A stretch of 64,000 nucleotides of DNA, taken from positions 620,001 to 684,000 of the forward strand of contig JASBNA010000006.1 of assembly GCA_038087015.1 (NCBI GenBank). Direction: 5' to 3'. Below the pieces are notes generated by a model that worked only from the letters and a program-made list of their open reading frames with translations, had not been told where the DNA came from and ran no database searches. Shown here piece after piece: positions 1-12,520 of this stretch; position 1 is the first letter of the stretch, and every line of letters starts with the position of its first letter. The position numbers were made by a program, and so were the translations under genes. The stretch is from Cerrena zonata. Its lineage: Eukaryota; Basidiomycota; Agaricomycetes; Polyporales; Cerrenaceae.

Positions 1-1130
1 TACCAGTACGTGCGCAATATAACTTTGAAAGGTCTTGCTGCCGTTTGCCATCATTACGATCATGGTTAGCTGTCAGAATGGGTGCCGCGGCGTGCGTCGG
101 GGCTTGTCGGAAACTGAATACCGAATGTACTTGTGTATATAAAAGACAGAGGGCCGCCGTCGTATCTGTATTTGAACGGAACCGGTTTTAGACTGAACTA
201 GGCTTGTTTCCAACCTCTCGTATTTGGGGAGCAGTCGTTCTTAGTCTCCGTAGCTGACCATATGCGGACAAAGGTGGAATGATAGTCGATCCCTGACCTT
301 AGCATTAAGTCGTTCCTTGCTATGTCTGAGCCACTGACTCATGAACTTACGAAATGAAATACTGATATCTTACTCGACCCATCATGTCATGATGCAAAAT
401 GGAGACACGAACAGAGGAAGACCGACGGACAAGCTCAGACTTACAGATCGCGAAGGCGCACGGAGTTTGCACAGATGAAACAACGGAAAAAACTCGTCAA
501 CGAACGATGATCATCCGAGTCCCCTGGGATCCTCAATCAACATGTCTAGATGTCGGATGTCGATGGAAACCCAAAGCGTAACACGACTTCCAAACTGATA
601 AGGCCTTCGAATATACTGGTACCTTCGACAGATGCGGAGGTCTAAGGTTCCGAATTTGGAGTCTCAAGATCTTCAGTGAACCCATTCCAAATCTACACAT
701 GTAAAAAAAATCCATATCATACTTCAAAAAGAGACACCACAACACATATTAATCACAGATGGATTCGGGGTAGGGAATAAGAAAAAAGAAAAAAGAAAAA
801 AGAAACACTTAAAAAAAGAGACAAGGATAGCAATATAGATCTGGGGGATCACCAAGCGTAAAAAAGACGTTATATGAGGGAGGGTAATCAAAGGGGTGAG
901 GTTGTGGAGGGTGGAGAGGGAGTAGTAGTATCGCAAGTGAAGTGGGTTGGGCTAGTAATACAACAGGGAAATCACGAGATCCCCGAACAATCCCTAAGGA
1001 AGGGGTATACGTTTGGGGGCGTACACCGTTCGTTTGAGCGTAAGAAAGAGAGATGAGATGTAATAAGTTCAAGAAAGAGCTGTCTAGTACGGTCGTTTCA
1101 TCATGACGGAGACAGAGAGGATTTGTGGGG
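1..1130. other. No gene recognised; purine-rich tract
   Basis: No open frame here has convincing protein character. Positions 780-830 hold a purine-rich A6G-type simple repeat. The right part is probably the 3' untranslated region of the minus-strand gene that ends at 1131. Confidence 0.5.
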
Positions 1131-2748
1131 CTAGAAGAAGCTAGGTAGGTTCGGCAAGTAGGCTCTGTTATCGAGGAACGAAATAGGGAGTTGGTTAGTG
1201 GATGAAAGAGAGAAACAGGGACAAGAACACTTACATCGCACTCAACCCAGCAGCAAATGCCAATGCACCCCAGGCCAACTGTTTTCTCTCAGCCGTCACC
1301 CTCCCTCTCGCCCGACTATTACTAACAATTGCCCTCTCCTGTTCCCCCACCTGCGGCCATTTACCTTCCCTGAAGTTGAACCTCAACTGCTGCTGCTCCT
1401 CTTCTCTCGCGCGTTTCTGCGCTTTCGATGACGCACTATTGAGATTGACGAGAGTGACTTCTTCATCTGATGCATCGACGTCAATCACTTCCTGCGTCTT
1501 CTCACCCTGAATATTATTCTTCCAAACACGTTCAGCCTTGAGTCTTTCAATCAAAGCCCTCTGCTCGCGAACATCCTCGTGCATATCCACTTCAGTAGCC
1601 CGAGCAATTGCCGCATCCTCATCAACCGCCGTCTCATCCGATCCACCCGGGGTGACTTCCTCGCGAATAGCGGTCATAGCCACTTTTGGAGTCTTGGGCG
1701 AGTGCGAACCCACCACTGTACGTTCACTAGAAGGAGCAGAAGTAGGCGCAGGGCTCTTCAATCGCGTCGATCGTCTCAAAGACCCCGGTGTAACGGGAGG
1801 GACGACCGAACGCGCAGGAGATGGCGCACGCTTACTAGTCACAGGCAAACGCGATGGGGTGGATTCTACAGGCTTTTCGGCGCGTGAAGGTAAAGGAGTA
1901 CTCTTGGCCGCTGGAGGAGGCTTAGGAGTGGTCGTTGCAGCGCTAGGACTAGGAGCAGGGGAAGCTTCTCGTCGACGTTTAGCTGGGTTGGGTCCATCTC
2001 TGGGAGTAGTGGCAACGACAGGAGGGGTAGGAGAGCTAACAGGGGTATGCTGAGTAGGCGTGCTCTTCTTGCGATGAATGGCTTCCGGGTTGGGAGTCGC
2101 GGCAGTGAGAGGACGGATGAGGTCAGCGAGAGCGTAACCCTCGGCGAGCGAATCAGCTACTTCAGGGGTGACCCAAGTTCCAGCAAAACGAGCCTTTCCA
2201 GACTTGTTTGCACCTGTGGTGTCGTAGGTTAACTTGACCCAGGAAGTCTCGGCCTTTTCTGCGTCTTCGGGTGCGGTGGGGAAGGCAGCGCGGAACATGG
2301 TGGTGAGACTGATAGCTCCAGTGTCTAGTCGACGGAGGATGAATGCATGACCACCAGGCTAGAGGAAGAGAAAAGTAGGGTGAAATATGAGAGGGACATC
2401 GAGGACAAAGGATCGCGAGGAATACAAGACATACCGTAGGGATTTTGATTCGGCCAACCTGGAAGACGTTAAGTGGAGGCGACGAGGACAAAAGAACAGA
2501 TAGTAGCTCACAACCGTGGTGTGTCCATCCCTTACGATCTCTTGGAACTTTACGGGAGGCGGGCTACTGGTCTCGACTGGATATGGTCGATCAAGACGTG
2601 ACTGGGTAAGTGACCGATCTCCTTGTTGTGAGAGAAAGGACGAGGACGTACTGCGTTTGATGAAAGGATTTGCGTGTTCTGTGGGCAACGGAGGGCGCGC
2701 GATGATCGACTTTGAGGAGACGAAACTCGAGCGTGGCTGGAGAGGCAT
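1131..2748 (-). CDS. BQT4: Bqt4-like inner nuclear membrane protein (APSES-type domain plus C-terminal membrane helix)
   Basis: Probable telomere or nuclear-envelope anchoring protein related to fission-yeast Bqt4. The N-terminal part joins over three exons into an APSES/KilA-N-like fold: a VGRIKIPT segment, then HAFILRRLDTGAISLTTMFR, and later a GTWVTPEVADSLAEGYALA stretch. A long Pro/Ser/Thr-rich linker follows, then a charged segment with an acidic DVDASDEE patch, then a C-terminal hydrophobic helix. The long exon alone ends at 1231 in a truncated helix. A GTAAGTG donor with exon end at 1235, an upstream CTAAC branch site and an AG acceptor at 1166-1165 define a 70-base intron. Splicing extends the helix as AGLSAIAYLPNLPSFF and stops at 1133-1131. 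The family match rests on domain order and motifs as I remember them. The start at 2748 is the first ATG in frame. An APSES-type regulator is the alternative, but the membrane tail argues for Bqt4. Confidence 0.7.
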
Positions 2749-3130
2749 GGCTTTGGGATGAAGGAGATATGAGGACGGAGGCCAGAAGGCGTGCTGGGAG
2801 AGTCGCGAACCTGATTGTCACACTCACACCCCTCCGCCAGCCACCCATCAACAAACAAGCACCCGCGTTGTTTGCCCCGCACAAACAATCCACATCACGC
2901 TCTCTTTCACCACACAATTCAAAATGCAGTCTCGTCAATTAGGCAGATATATCCAAACAATAGTCAAAACGCGTGTGTCCATGTGTCGAATCAAGTGAGA
3001 GTGAGTGCAGTGTAATGGGGTAACGAACGAGCGCAATCAACAGGCCAGGTCCATGTGTTTAAAAAAAACAAAAAAACGAACGAAAGAAAAACCAAAGCAC
3101 AAGACAAACATTACTTTTACTCCAACAAAC
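2749..3130. other. Intergenic: Bqt4-like gene promoter and 3' end of the PH-domain gene
   Basis: Both flanking genes are on the minus strand. An A-rich run near 3058-3092 lies just past the stop of the right-hand gene and fits its 3' untranslated region. No gene is seen. Confidence 0.5.
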
Positions 3131-6100
3131 CTATCGTGCCGCAGGGCTCGCATTCGCTGACCCTCTAGGAGGCTCGCCAGTGCTATTTTGTGAATACGGT
3201 CGCTGGCCTTGTCCTCCAGCACCCATCTCACTCGGTGTTCCACCTCCGCCACCAAAGAACGACCCTCCAGTCATCTGAGGCCCCATACCACCCATACCCA
3301 TCGGACTCATTCCCTGTCCCATTCCTTGTCCCATGCCCGGACTCAAACCCCCCATACTGCCCATCCCTCCCATACCAGGATTCATGCCCATCGCAGGACT
3401 CATCATCGGCATACCCATCATCGACATTCTCGGATCCATCATACTTCCACCAGTCATCATAGGATTCATCTGTCCAGGACTCGCTCCAGTATCTCCACCC
3501 GCCTGTGAGCCCGCAACAGAGAACGCCATCATAGCCTGCTGGTACGCCTGAGCTGCTTGCTGAGCCGCAAACATATGTTGAGGATTCATCATGCCGGGAT
3601 ATCCCCATCCTCCAGTCATCATAGGCATCATCGGGTTGCCCATCATAGGGTTGCCTCCCATACCTCCCATCCCAGTCATCATCGGATTGAGACCCATAGG
3701 CATCCCATACATCGAACCAGTCTGTTGCATCTGTTCGAGCTGCATCCTCTGAAATTCGTCCAATTTGCGTTGACGTTCCTCGGCCATACGTTTCTCGCGT
3801 TCACGTTCTGTCAGCGCAGCACCGAGACCGCCTTCCCGTTTCCTCTCTCGTTCATGGGCAGTGACTGCACCAAGGAGACCAGTCTGGGGCGGTGGGGGTT
3901 TGCTGGGGACGTTAATCAAAGATGCACCGGTCTCTCGTGCGAGTTCTTCCTGCCTCTTGGCCGAACGATCTTGCTTGTCTTGGAGACCAGCAGAAAGCAA
4001 TCCGTGAGGTGCAAACGCCTTGGTCATCGTCGCTTCAACAGGCTCGATATTCACAAACGTATCTCGACCATGATTATCAGGCTGTGGCGCCTGTTGACCG
4101 GGATTGAGGACTGAACTCCACATAGATTGACGAGGAGCACCTTGACCGGTGAACATTTGAGATTGAGGTTGACTCGGTGAAGGACCACGTCGAGGACCCT
4201 CAGGGTACTGCGACCGTCGTCCAGCTTCTGAATATTGATCAGAAACAAATCGACGAGGCTGCATAGACTGAGGACCAAGATGTTCATCGCCTATATTTAC
4301 ATAACCAGGAACACCAAAAAGGGAATTAGCCCTAGAAGTACACCTAAAATTAAACGAAATACCCACCAGACATCTGAGGTACCTGAGGCAGATCCCGAGG
4401 GCGTCTTGGTTGCGGGTACGCCGTTGTGGGGTCACCGCCAGGCGCTCCAGGTGATGCACGACGACCAGGTCCCATCTCATTATTCGCATTGGGGTCCAAA
4501 CGATCTCGTCTTGGAATAGGTTCATCGTCAGAGTCGGCATCTTCATCGTCATCATCTTCCTCCTCCTCTTCCTCTTCCTCCTCCTCACTACTCTCTCCCC
4601 AAGCCCCGCTCTCCTTATGTCTAGGCTTCGACTTTCCATTCGCACGACCAGGTTTATGAGTAGCAGCATGATGAGCAGCCTGTTGTGCTTGTGCCTTGGC
4701 TTTACGTTCTGCAGCAGACTTGGAAGGGGCGAACGAAGACCGATATTGATGGCTGTCTGTGCTCAATTGCGGTGACTGGCCTCTTGGCGGTTCGAGAACT
4801 TGAGGAACAGACCGAGATTCTGAAGGTGAGCTAGGACCAGAAGATTGAGTCTGAGAACGAGATGGTTGCTGGTATGCTGGCTGTTCTTCCTGATCCAAGA
4901 AAGTCAATGCAGCCAGAGCGTCAGAGGTGTCTTCGAATCCATGGTGGTCCTCAGACCGCTGAGGTTCCCGGTCAGAATAAGCAAGTCCATGAACAGCGTC
5001 GTCGTGCTCCATATCTTGCTCTCTAGAATGAGCTTGAGTGTATGGCGTCGTGTCGTGAGGAGGCACTGCAGATGGTGGTTCGCGTCGAGAAGAAGAGATG
5101 CCTGTCATTTTATTGCCAGGTGCAGCACGTGCGCCAGAAGGCTTACCGACCACGCTATACCGGGTGTTCGGGGTCCCGAGCCCGCCTGCTGTTGCTGGGG
5201 GACCGCTTTGACTCGACATGGTCTTTGCGGCATTCAAATTGGCACTCGCGTTCGCGTTGGATCCTGTTGCCGATAGAGAACGTCTTGAGCTGGACGCTAG
5301 GCTTTGTTCATAATTCATCGGTACGGTGCCACGTCTCGGCTGAGGCATCTCTGGGGATTTAGGCGGAGGAGGCGGACTAGACGGCTTTTGAATTCGGAGA
5401 GGTACAATCCCCGTCTGACCTTGCGTCTGCGTTTGAGTTTGTTGTCGTTGCATCTGGGCTTGATATTGAGCTGGAGATTGGGTTTGTTGGCGCGGCGGCG
5501 GGGTATATCCTGCAGAATCAGTCTCAGACTCGCTCTCGTCTTCGTCTTCATCATCAAAGGGTGGTGGGGGTATCTGGCGGAGTCGTGGTGGTTTCGTATT
5601 CATAGCCATATCTCCTTCAAGGCGACGCATATAGTGCAATGCAGCACCAGCATCTCCTAGCATATTATCATCAACCTCTTCTTGCTCCTCTTTCATCGAC
5701 GGCACAGATGGAACCGATTTCTTGAACGGTGAGGGCGGGTGGTTCATAGCTCCAGGTGAGGGTAGAGGGTAAGTATCAGTAGAGTTCGAGTTCGTTCGGG
5801 ATGCAACGGGTCTAATCGTTTGAGTTTGATGATTAGACGAACGTTCGGCAATGTCGTGAATCGTGGGTGCACCTTGAGAGAGCTGGGCGGGGCTGGTCGA
5901 GCGTCCAGCCGACTGAAATGAGGAGATTGAAGGGGATTTAAGATGCGATGTAGGTGAAGTTGCACCTGTACTGAACTGGCGCACTGAAGGAGGAGGGGAG
6001 GTGCCATGAGGCGAACTGATGATGGAATGAGGGTTCGATAATGATACGAAACTTTGGCGGTCCCATTGCGGCGAAGTTGTCTGTCGGACATTTGCGGCAA

Positions 6101-8703
6101 ACGTTTGAAGTTCTGCCTCGGGAGATAATGGTCGTGAATGAGAGGTAGATTGGCGACCTGACTCTTGGGTCGACGGTGGGTTTCCATTTCCATTAGTGGT
6201 TTGTTGTAGGTACGAAGGGGGTGAATGTTGTGTAGGCTGTGCAGACTGTGTGGGGAGAGGTGGGGGAGGTGACGCTGGTCGTTTGTTATGGCTGAGTTTA
6301 GAACCAGGGTGAGATTCTTCACTCTGCCCGCGGAAAACAACATCAGAGGGTGAGGTAACACTGGTAGGACTGGTGGTCATGATGCCCGTGTAGACGCTAT
6401 GAGCAACAGTACTCTCCTGCGACATCTCAGGAACTGTTTGCGGCGGATGCAAAGAGAGTGAAGGTCTGGAAGCTTGAGGAGCTTGAAGTTCGTTAGATTG
6501 AGACCGAGTACTATCCGCAGCGCCACTCTGCTCAGTAATCGGAGTCAACAGACGAGGAGTTTGATTTTCAGGCGGTTTGTTCATGTTCAGAGACGAACTA
6601 CCTTGATCTCGCTCAAAGTCCATTGGAGGAAGCTGCATCGAGAGTCTCTGCTCCAAAGGAACCCGTTGCTGAGAACCAGACGCATGACCTTCATCCGAAG
6701 TCGCTTCGCTAACTCGAGGGAGTGGCGGAAGTGTAGGAGGTGCATCTTTAGCAATTGGAGGGGGTTGATTGCTGTCTGGTGACGATCCGCGCATTCGATC
6801 CCAAAGAATTTGACGAAGTCCGGTTCGGGTGCTTGACGTCCGGTCATCACGAACGTCCAGGGTCTCTGCGAGTTCGCGATCAAGGAAGAGAAGCTTACAA
6901 ACAATGATCAATGACAGGTGCATATATGATACTTGTGGATAACCTTACCTCTTTGTGAGGTCCGATAGGATATGCAAACATCATTGATTGTGGCTCTCGG
7001 GGGTCCCAGCTGTACATTCTCGGCCGACCATACAATTCAAACGCGTCATGAAAGCCTTGCAAAGTTAATAAGCAAAATAAACCTCAATGCAAAATCCAAG
7101 CGGTACATACCTATCAACCACTTCAGCATATCTGAAGCTCTTGAATTTCCGTCCGTTTCTGGCATAACCAATAACCAAGCCTCCTTATTCTTCATAACAC
7201 CAGCAATCTCCTCATCCCCGAACAAACCTTCAAGTTTGATGAGTGTGCTCCGACTAATCAATTCAGGCCGTTCGGGATATACAGCGAATGCTTGAATCAC
7301 ATCACGAAAGGTCAGCAGTGCCTTCTTCCTATCTTTTTGCTTGGGGGAGCTAAACAGTTGTAGGACGGGCTTTGAAGGCTCCTTTGCACGCGGAGGACTG
7401 TGATCCCTAGAAAATAAATTCGAGATTCGTTTCTTGCGAGGCGCAGGAGGTGAACCGGGTCGAACGTCAGCGGACGACACAGAGCTTGCATCGTGATGGA
7501 CACCAGCGGCGGAAATGACCATCCAGAGTTGTTTCCAGTCAGTCTGACCGGACAAACGAACACGCACCCAACCTTCCATTCGACCGCGATGGAGTGGTGA
7601 AGGCGCGTCCCTTCCATCATTGAGTGTAATCCGAAGAAGATGAGCACTATACATTTCCTCCAATCGCGATTTCTCCCAAGCAGCGAGCCTGAGTGCGGAC
7701 ACCCACGAAATTAACGCTTGAGTTGTGGGGCATGAGAACAAGAGCATATTCAAGCCAGCTGTGTTGAGAGTAAAGACATTCATATACTTCTGCGGCGGTT
7801 GATTTCCCATTGCGGGGATATTGATCGCACCAACGACATGAACGAACTGAGCAAAAACTAGTTCAGGCAGCAATGGCGAATGAAATTCACGACTAGACTT
7901 ACTGCATCGGTAATGTTGATGTAACTTGGAGGCACCTGTTTACCCTGCTTGCTAGCTTCGTCGATTTCTTTCATGTCCCACAAGCTGAGGGTCGTGCCAC
8001 CCAGCTGTGCCCACACATCTCGCCAGCCCTCATCCTTGGCTGGCTTCTGCCCGTCAGGCTGCCGTTCGAGCCTACGGACCAAAGGCCCTGAAAAGTATAT
8101 CTTCTGGCCATGAGCCAAGGTTAGATTGACTATAGACCGAATTTCAGGATGTAGCGGAGGAGGGACCGCTGGTCGGTTGCCTTGCAATAGCAGTGGACGG
8201 CGCGACTCGGAGAAGGGTCACCCGGCGGACGGGGCTGGGCGGTCGGATTGGGAGGTTCCTGTGGTCTATCGGTACTACGTCTTCTCAATACATTAGGTTT
8301 ACGGAGAGACACATTCACTGACTGTTGACGTTGCTGTGAGTGACCCGGAGGGGTCTGAGTTGGCGGTGGTGGCTGTGGGGTTTCCTGTGGCTGAAACTTA
8401 GACTTGAAGAAGGAAAATGTTGAGTTTGTCCGGGTATGGGTATGTGGAGGAGCCGGAGGTGGTTGTGGGTTGGGCGTCGATGGCGCAGGACGAACTCTGC
8501 GCTGGGCCCATAGGAGGAGGTGAGCGGGTGTCGTGGTGTTGTGGCGATTGTCCTATTGATTGCGGCGAGTGAGTCTGTTCAGATGAGAACTCGTAGGTGC
8601 TTGCACGCTGCTGCTGCTTCCATTGCTGCAGCTGTGCGGGTGAGACAAAGCCCTGGTTGCGGATGTCCCATCGCGGACTGGAACTGGGCGAGATGTTTGC
8701 CAT
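3131..8703 (-). CDS. Caf120/Skg3-family PH-domain protein
   Basis: Large PH-domain protein of the Caf120/Skg3 family; in yeast Caf120 associates with CCR4-NOT. The N-terminus is Gln/Pro-rich. Next is a PH-like region with GWRDVWAQLGGTTLSLWDMK, then a block containing the diagnostic FHDAFELYGRPRMYSWDPRE and FAYPIGPHKE followed by LLFLDRELAETLDVRDDRTS. A very long disordered Ser/Pro/Gln-rich region follows, then an acidic run of Glu and Asp, and a Met/Gly-rich tail. Exons I could place: 4290-3131, 6893-4367 (intron 4366-4291, 76 bases), and an upstream exon ending at 6949. A frame break lies near 8209: the reading before it ends GDPSPS and the clearly coding continuation RRPLLLQGNRPAVPP is in another frame. 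No intron fits, so one base appears to be missing. The start at 8703 is tentative because an upstream exon cannot be excluded. Confidence 0.8.
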
Positions 8704-10059
8704 GAGACGGGGATGTTTAAGTTGAGGGAAGGAGTAGGGCAGTCATACGGGGATGTGATGGGGAACGCTCAGAAAGAAGAGGAGAGCAGCCTAGGCGAGA
8801 GCGGCACGCCTTGCTAGATCAGGGCATGATATCATCTACTAAACACCAGCGTTTGCTTGCTTGGTCGGCTTTACTCACGCTCCTTGCCTCATGCCCCCAC
8901 CATTCTTTTGCAAACAGATTCAATGTCGTGACCGGTGTCGGTGATTGCTGCTTATAGCAAGGGAATCTTGTATTGTCAACTTCGGCAAACTCTCAGGACG
9001 CCGCCTTTTTTCCTGTCTTTACGTCGTCTCAACTTCCAACTCTATCTTCCATCCCTCACGATGTCAAAACGTTGGCTGGTTCAGCATACGATCTGACATC
9101 AAGTACCACGATAGGGCTAGATAAGGAAGTCACCTTGTTTCCACTATCACAGACTCCGCCGCGAATCCAATTTGGCTTTACGAACTGCCGCTATTCATTC
9201 AACCAGCCACATGAGAGCATATACACGCAAAGAAGCCAAACGCCACACTACCTATGATCGCATTGTGCCACAAAGTTGCCGGAGCCATGTGTGTCAGAAG
9301 TTGTATCACCTTACCATACGGTAAAAGCGGACGTAGTATGCCTTGAAGGTTGAAGGTTAGATTCAAATTGCTTGTTGTTCACGGAGTGTCGGCCGAGCGT
9401 GGGTTGTGTCCCGTAAGGAATACACAAGGTAAGTAACAATTGCGCTAATAGATCAGAAATAGAATGGGAAAGGTATGCGAAAATTGCAGAGGACGCTGGC
9501 GAATTGTATGGAGTTGGAGCCTTAATTGTAGTCTCAGCTAGTCAATACATACGCATATAGTCTGTCGCGAGGATCATCCCCCTTCCGTGATTTGTCTCTC
9601 AACCAATTTTCATCTTCCGAAGGGAGTCCGCTCTGAAACACATAAACAGTATTGGTGGCGGTTTTAAATTCCTCAAGCTCTGCACGGGCACCCTTCCTTC
9701 AAACCTTAAAACGTCGAAAGCTCCATAAATAGAGAAGAACAACACAGCAATTAGCAGATCTCCTCCGTCCCTGAACCAGGAGTGCGCCAAGTTCGCGACC
9801 GATGCATCACCATCTATATGGAACTTCGAATCCGTTGCTGGGGTCCGCCAACGTTTCGGAGCCGCAGAAGATCACGAAGCTATGTGTACCGCAGTCGTAC
9901 ATCTGATGTTGTCCTCGGTTTCGGTACCTCGTGGCAGTGATGATCTAGACAAGCAAACAATCCGTTACATTTAACATGGGTAGTGTACAATGCGTCGCGG
10001 TTTCGGTAACCAAGACCCGGTCGCAGAAATATATCGTTTTTGGGATGACAAGTGTAGAA
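8704..10059. other. Intergenic, no gene recognised
   Basis: 1.36 kb between two minus-strand genes. Short open frames exist on both strands but none has recognisable motifs or splice-consistent neighbours. The left end should hold the promoter of the PH-domain gene. Confidence 0.5.
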
Positions 10060-11442
10060 TTACAACTTGGCGTTATCAACAGGGGCAACCTGCACTACCC
10101 TATAAAACATTCAAAATTAGATTTGTGCGAACTTTCTACCAGTGAGAAAAGGGCTTACAGTTTTCCAGTGTTACCACCATTGAACAGCAACCCCAACGCT
10201 TCCGACGCGTTCTCCAATCCTTGTACCAAGTGGAACTTGCGCTTCAGTTTACCCTCGGAAACCCACTTAGTGAGATCCTTCAGGGCAGAAGAGTATTGTG
10301 ATGCATAGTCGAACCTAAAGGAGAAGGTCGAGTAAGTATTTTTGAATAAACAGGCAACTCAGAGGGCTACCGACACAATGAAACCTTCGAGTTTCGCACT
10401 CTGTGAAATAATGTTCATATAATTTGTAAGGCCCTTGGGTGTAGCATCTACACAAGTACATTAGTATCTCGCATTTTGCTAGTCAAGAGAATATCAGTAA
10501 CTCACTATAATCTGATATCGACCCACAAAACGCAATCCTCGCATGCTTCTTCATCCTCGTCAACGCAAAGTTCAAAATATCGCCTCCAACATTATCAAAA
10601 TAGACATCAAAGTAGCCCACGGCTTTCTTGAAATCAGCATGGAACGTCGGGCTCTTATAGTTGATCGCCTTGTCGACTCCGAGTTCGTTCTCTAGCCATT
10701 GGCATTTGTCGTCTGCGCCAGCAATAGCGATCACTTTCGCGCCAACCATCTTGCCAAGTTGGCAAACGATGGATCCAGTCGCTCCTGCTGCTGCTGAGAC
10801 GACGAGGGTTTCGCCGGCTTTGATTTGACCGACGTTGAACAGACCCTAGTTATAATATGAGATACGAAGTTGAGATTATAGGTTAGGGTAGAGAGAACGT
10901 ACGAAGTATGCAGTGAGTCCATTCATTCCGAGTGGACCCAAGAAGTCAATCAGCTCAGCACCTGTTGGAATGCTAAGGACCCACTGCGTTAAATACCTCC
11001 ATACGCTTAAGCGTGCAGTACAGCACTCACACAATCTTCTGGTACCCCTTCGAAGGCACAATAATATACTCCGTCCACCCTAACAAGCCAAATCAGTCCC
11101 CCACCTAACACCACTCTCAAACCAAACAAAACACACACCCATCGTCCCATTGACCAAATCTCCCGGCGCGAACTTCGTTCCCTCACCAACCTGAATCACC
11201 CTCCCAAGCGCACCAGCCCTCATAGTCTCACCAATCTTCACAGGCTCCATATAATTCCTCGCATCATTCAACCACGTCCTATTGGCAGGATCAAGCGAGA
11301 GGTAAAGCACCTGGACAAGGATTTCCCCCTTGCCAGGTTTGAGGTCGAAGGGGACTACTTCCTTTCGGAAGGTACGGGGGTTGACAGGTCCTCTGCCTGG
11401 TCGTTCGTTGAGGACGTAGCGTGTGTACTGAGCAGGAGCCAT
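10060..11442 (-). CDS. NADP-dependent oxidoreductase, MDR superfamily (alkenal / LTB4 12-hydroxydehydrogenase type)
   Basis: Zinc-independent medium-chain dehydrogenase/reductase, expected to reduce alpha,beta-unsaturated carbonyls with NADPH in the cytosol. The N-terminal part reads TRYVLNERPGRGPVNPRTF and LSLDPANRTWLND, typical of the prostaglandin/alkenal reductase branch. The Rossmann part shows VVSAAAGATGSIVCQLGK, then GAKVIAIAGADDKC, then YFDVYFDNVGGDILNFAL. The end SEGKLKRKFHLVQGLENASE fits the family C-terminus. The last intron (10158-10100, 59 bases) joins GKL to VVQVAPVDNAKL and stops at 10062-10060; without it the reading ends at GKL. At least six exons. It has no zinc-binding cysteine set, as is normal for this branch. 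The natural substrate cannot be told from sequence. Confidence 0.85.
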
Positions 11443-12520
11443 GTCGAGCGGTGCTTTTGAAGGTACAAGCCTAGTAGTAGTCGTTCAAAAGGTGAGGAAG
11501 TTATAGGAGTGAACCTAAATGATATTTGGTGTAATCCGGGGTAGTGGAGATACCGACGGGCATTACCATAGAGAACCCGGTCAATGAGTTCCCGGTAAAC
11601 CTTGTACGTAGCAGAGCGGTTCCGGGATGTGCACCAACGCTGGGGTAAAGAATCACATTCTTACCTGGTGACCGAGGAATGAGGGAGGTGTATGGGAGAC
11701 TACAGTACTACTCTGGGGTTCAAACGGATTCAAAGTCGAGGTCGTCGTCACGGTTTATATCAGGATCGTGGGGTATGGAATCAGAGCAAAAGTTCTGGAA
11801 CTCCAAAATGGAGCGTATTTAAGCATATATGTACGTTCTAAAGAAAAGTTCAGAGAATGTACACTGTGTGTAGAAAGTATTGACAAGGGATGGAAGTGCA
11901 AGGTTTCCCTGCGGAACATCCACATCTTTGCGAGCAGTCTGATTTCCTTCTGGCAACGCAGCGATATAAGGTTATGCACCAGTAACGCGGTCCAGACTCC
12001 TGATCATAGAAGAACGATAATAAAGAAAGAAGACGAGAGAAAGGAAACCAGGCACCTACTCACACTCGAGTGGCTTAGGTACGAGAGTCGATATTAGTCA
12101 ACCGAAGCTTATTCCACGAATTCCAAAATACTAAGGTTTGAGTATGGCGGGATGACGCAAGGTCGTTTTCACACTGATCGAGATGGAAAAAAAATTGAAG
12201 AACAGAACCGTAAGCCTAAGCCTAAGCACTAGCATTACATCCTTCAAGGCGTTACTGATGCTACTGCGACTACATCAAGACCGGCTCGCTATGCACCGAC
12301 CATTGCATTCGCTGGTAATACCGGCCGATATCCTGCAGCCGCCCATCCAAGAAACAACGATCGTATGCCCTGTACACGACTTCCAAACCAGGGAGTACAA
12401 AGGACCTTTAAGTTATCAATAACAACCAGCCGCCCAAAACCAATACACGGTTAGAAATGTGTGACGAGTCGAAAGGGTATATGCGGACAAGCGGCCGCGT
12501 GTGAGGGGGTTAGTTTATCT
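11443..12520. other. Intergenic, no gene recognised
   Basis: Just over 1 kb between two minus-strand genes. The left end is the promoter of the oxidoreductase. Short plus-strand frames around 11768-12097 and 12183-12422 lack motifs or a codon pattern that would support them. Confidence 0.5.

Noticed and set aside
1231..1236. Stop codon at 1231-1233 as the true end of the Bqt4-like protein
   Set aside because: It lies inside a strong GTAAGTG donor and would cut the membrane helix short; the spliced ending is more convincing.
4426..4659. Plus-strand Ser-rich open frame
   Set aside because: It is the antisense of the Glu/Asp run in the Caf120-like gene.
12211..12227. Telomere-like TAAGCC tandem
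   Set aside because: Fewer than three full units, not the fungal TTAGGG/CCCTAA sequence, and in ordinary intergenic DNA.
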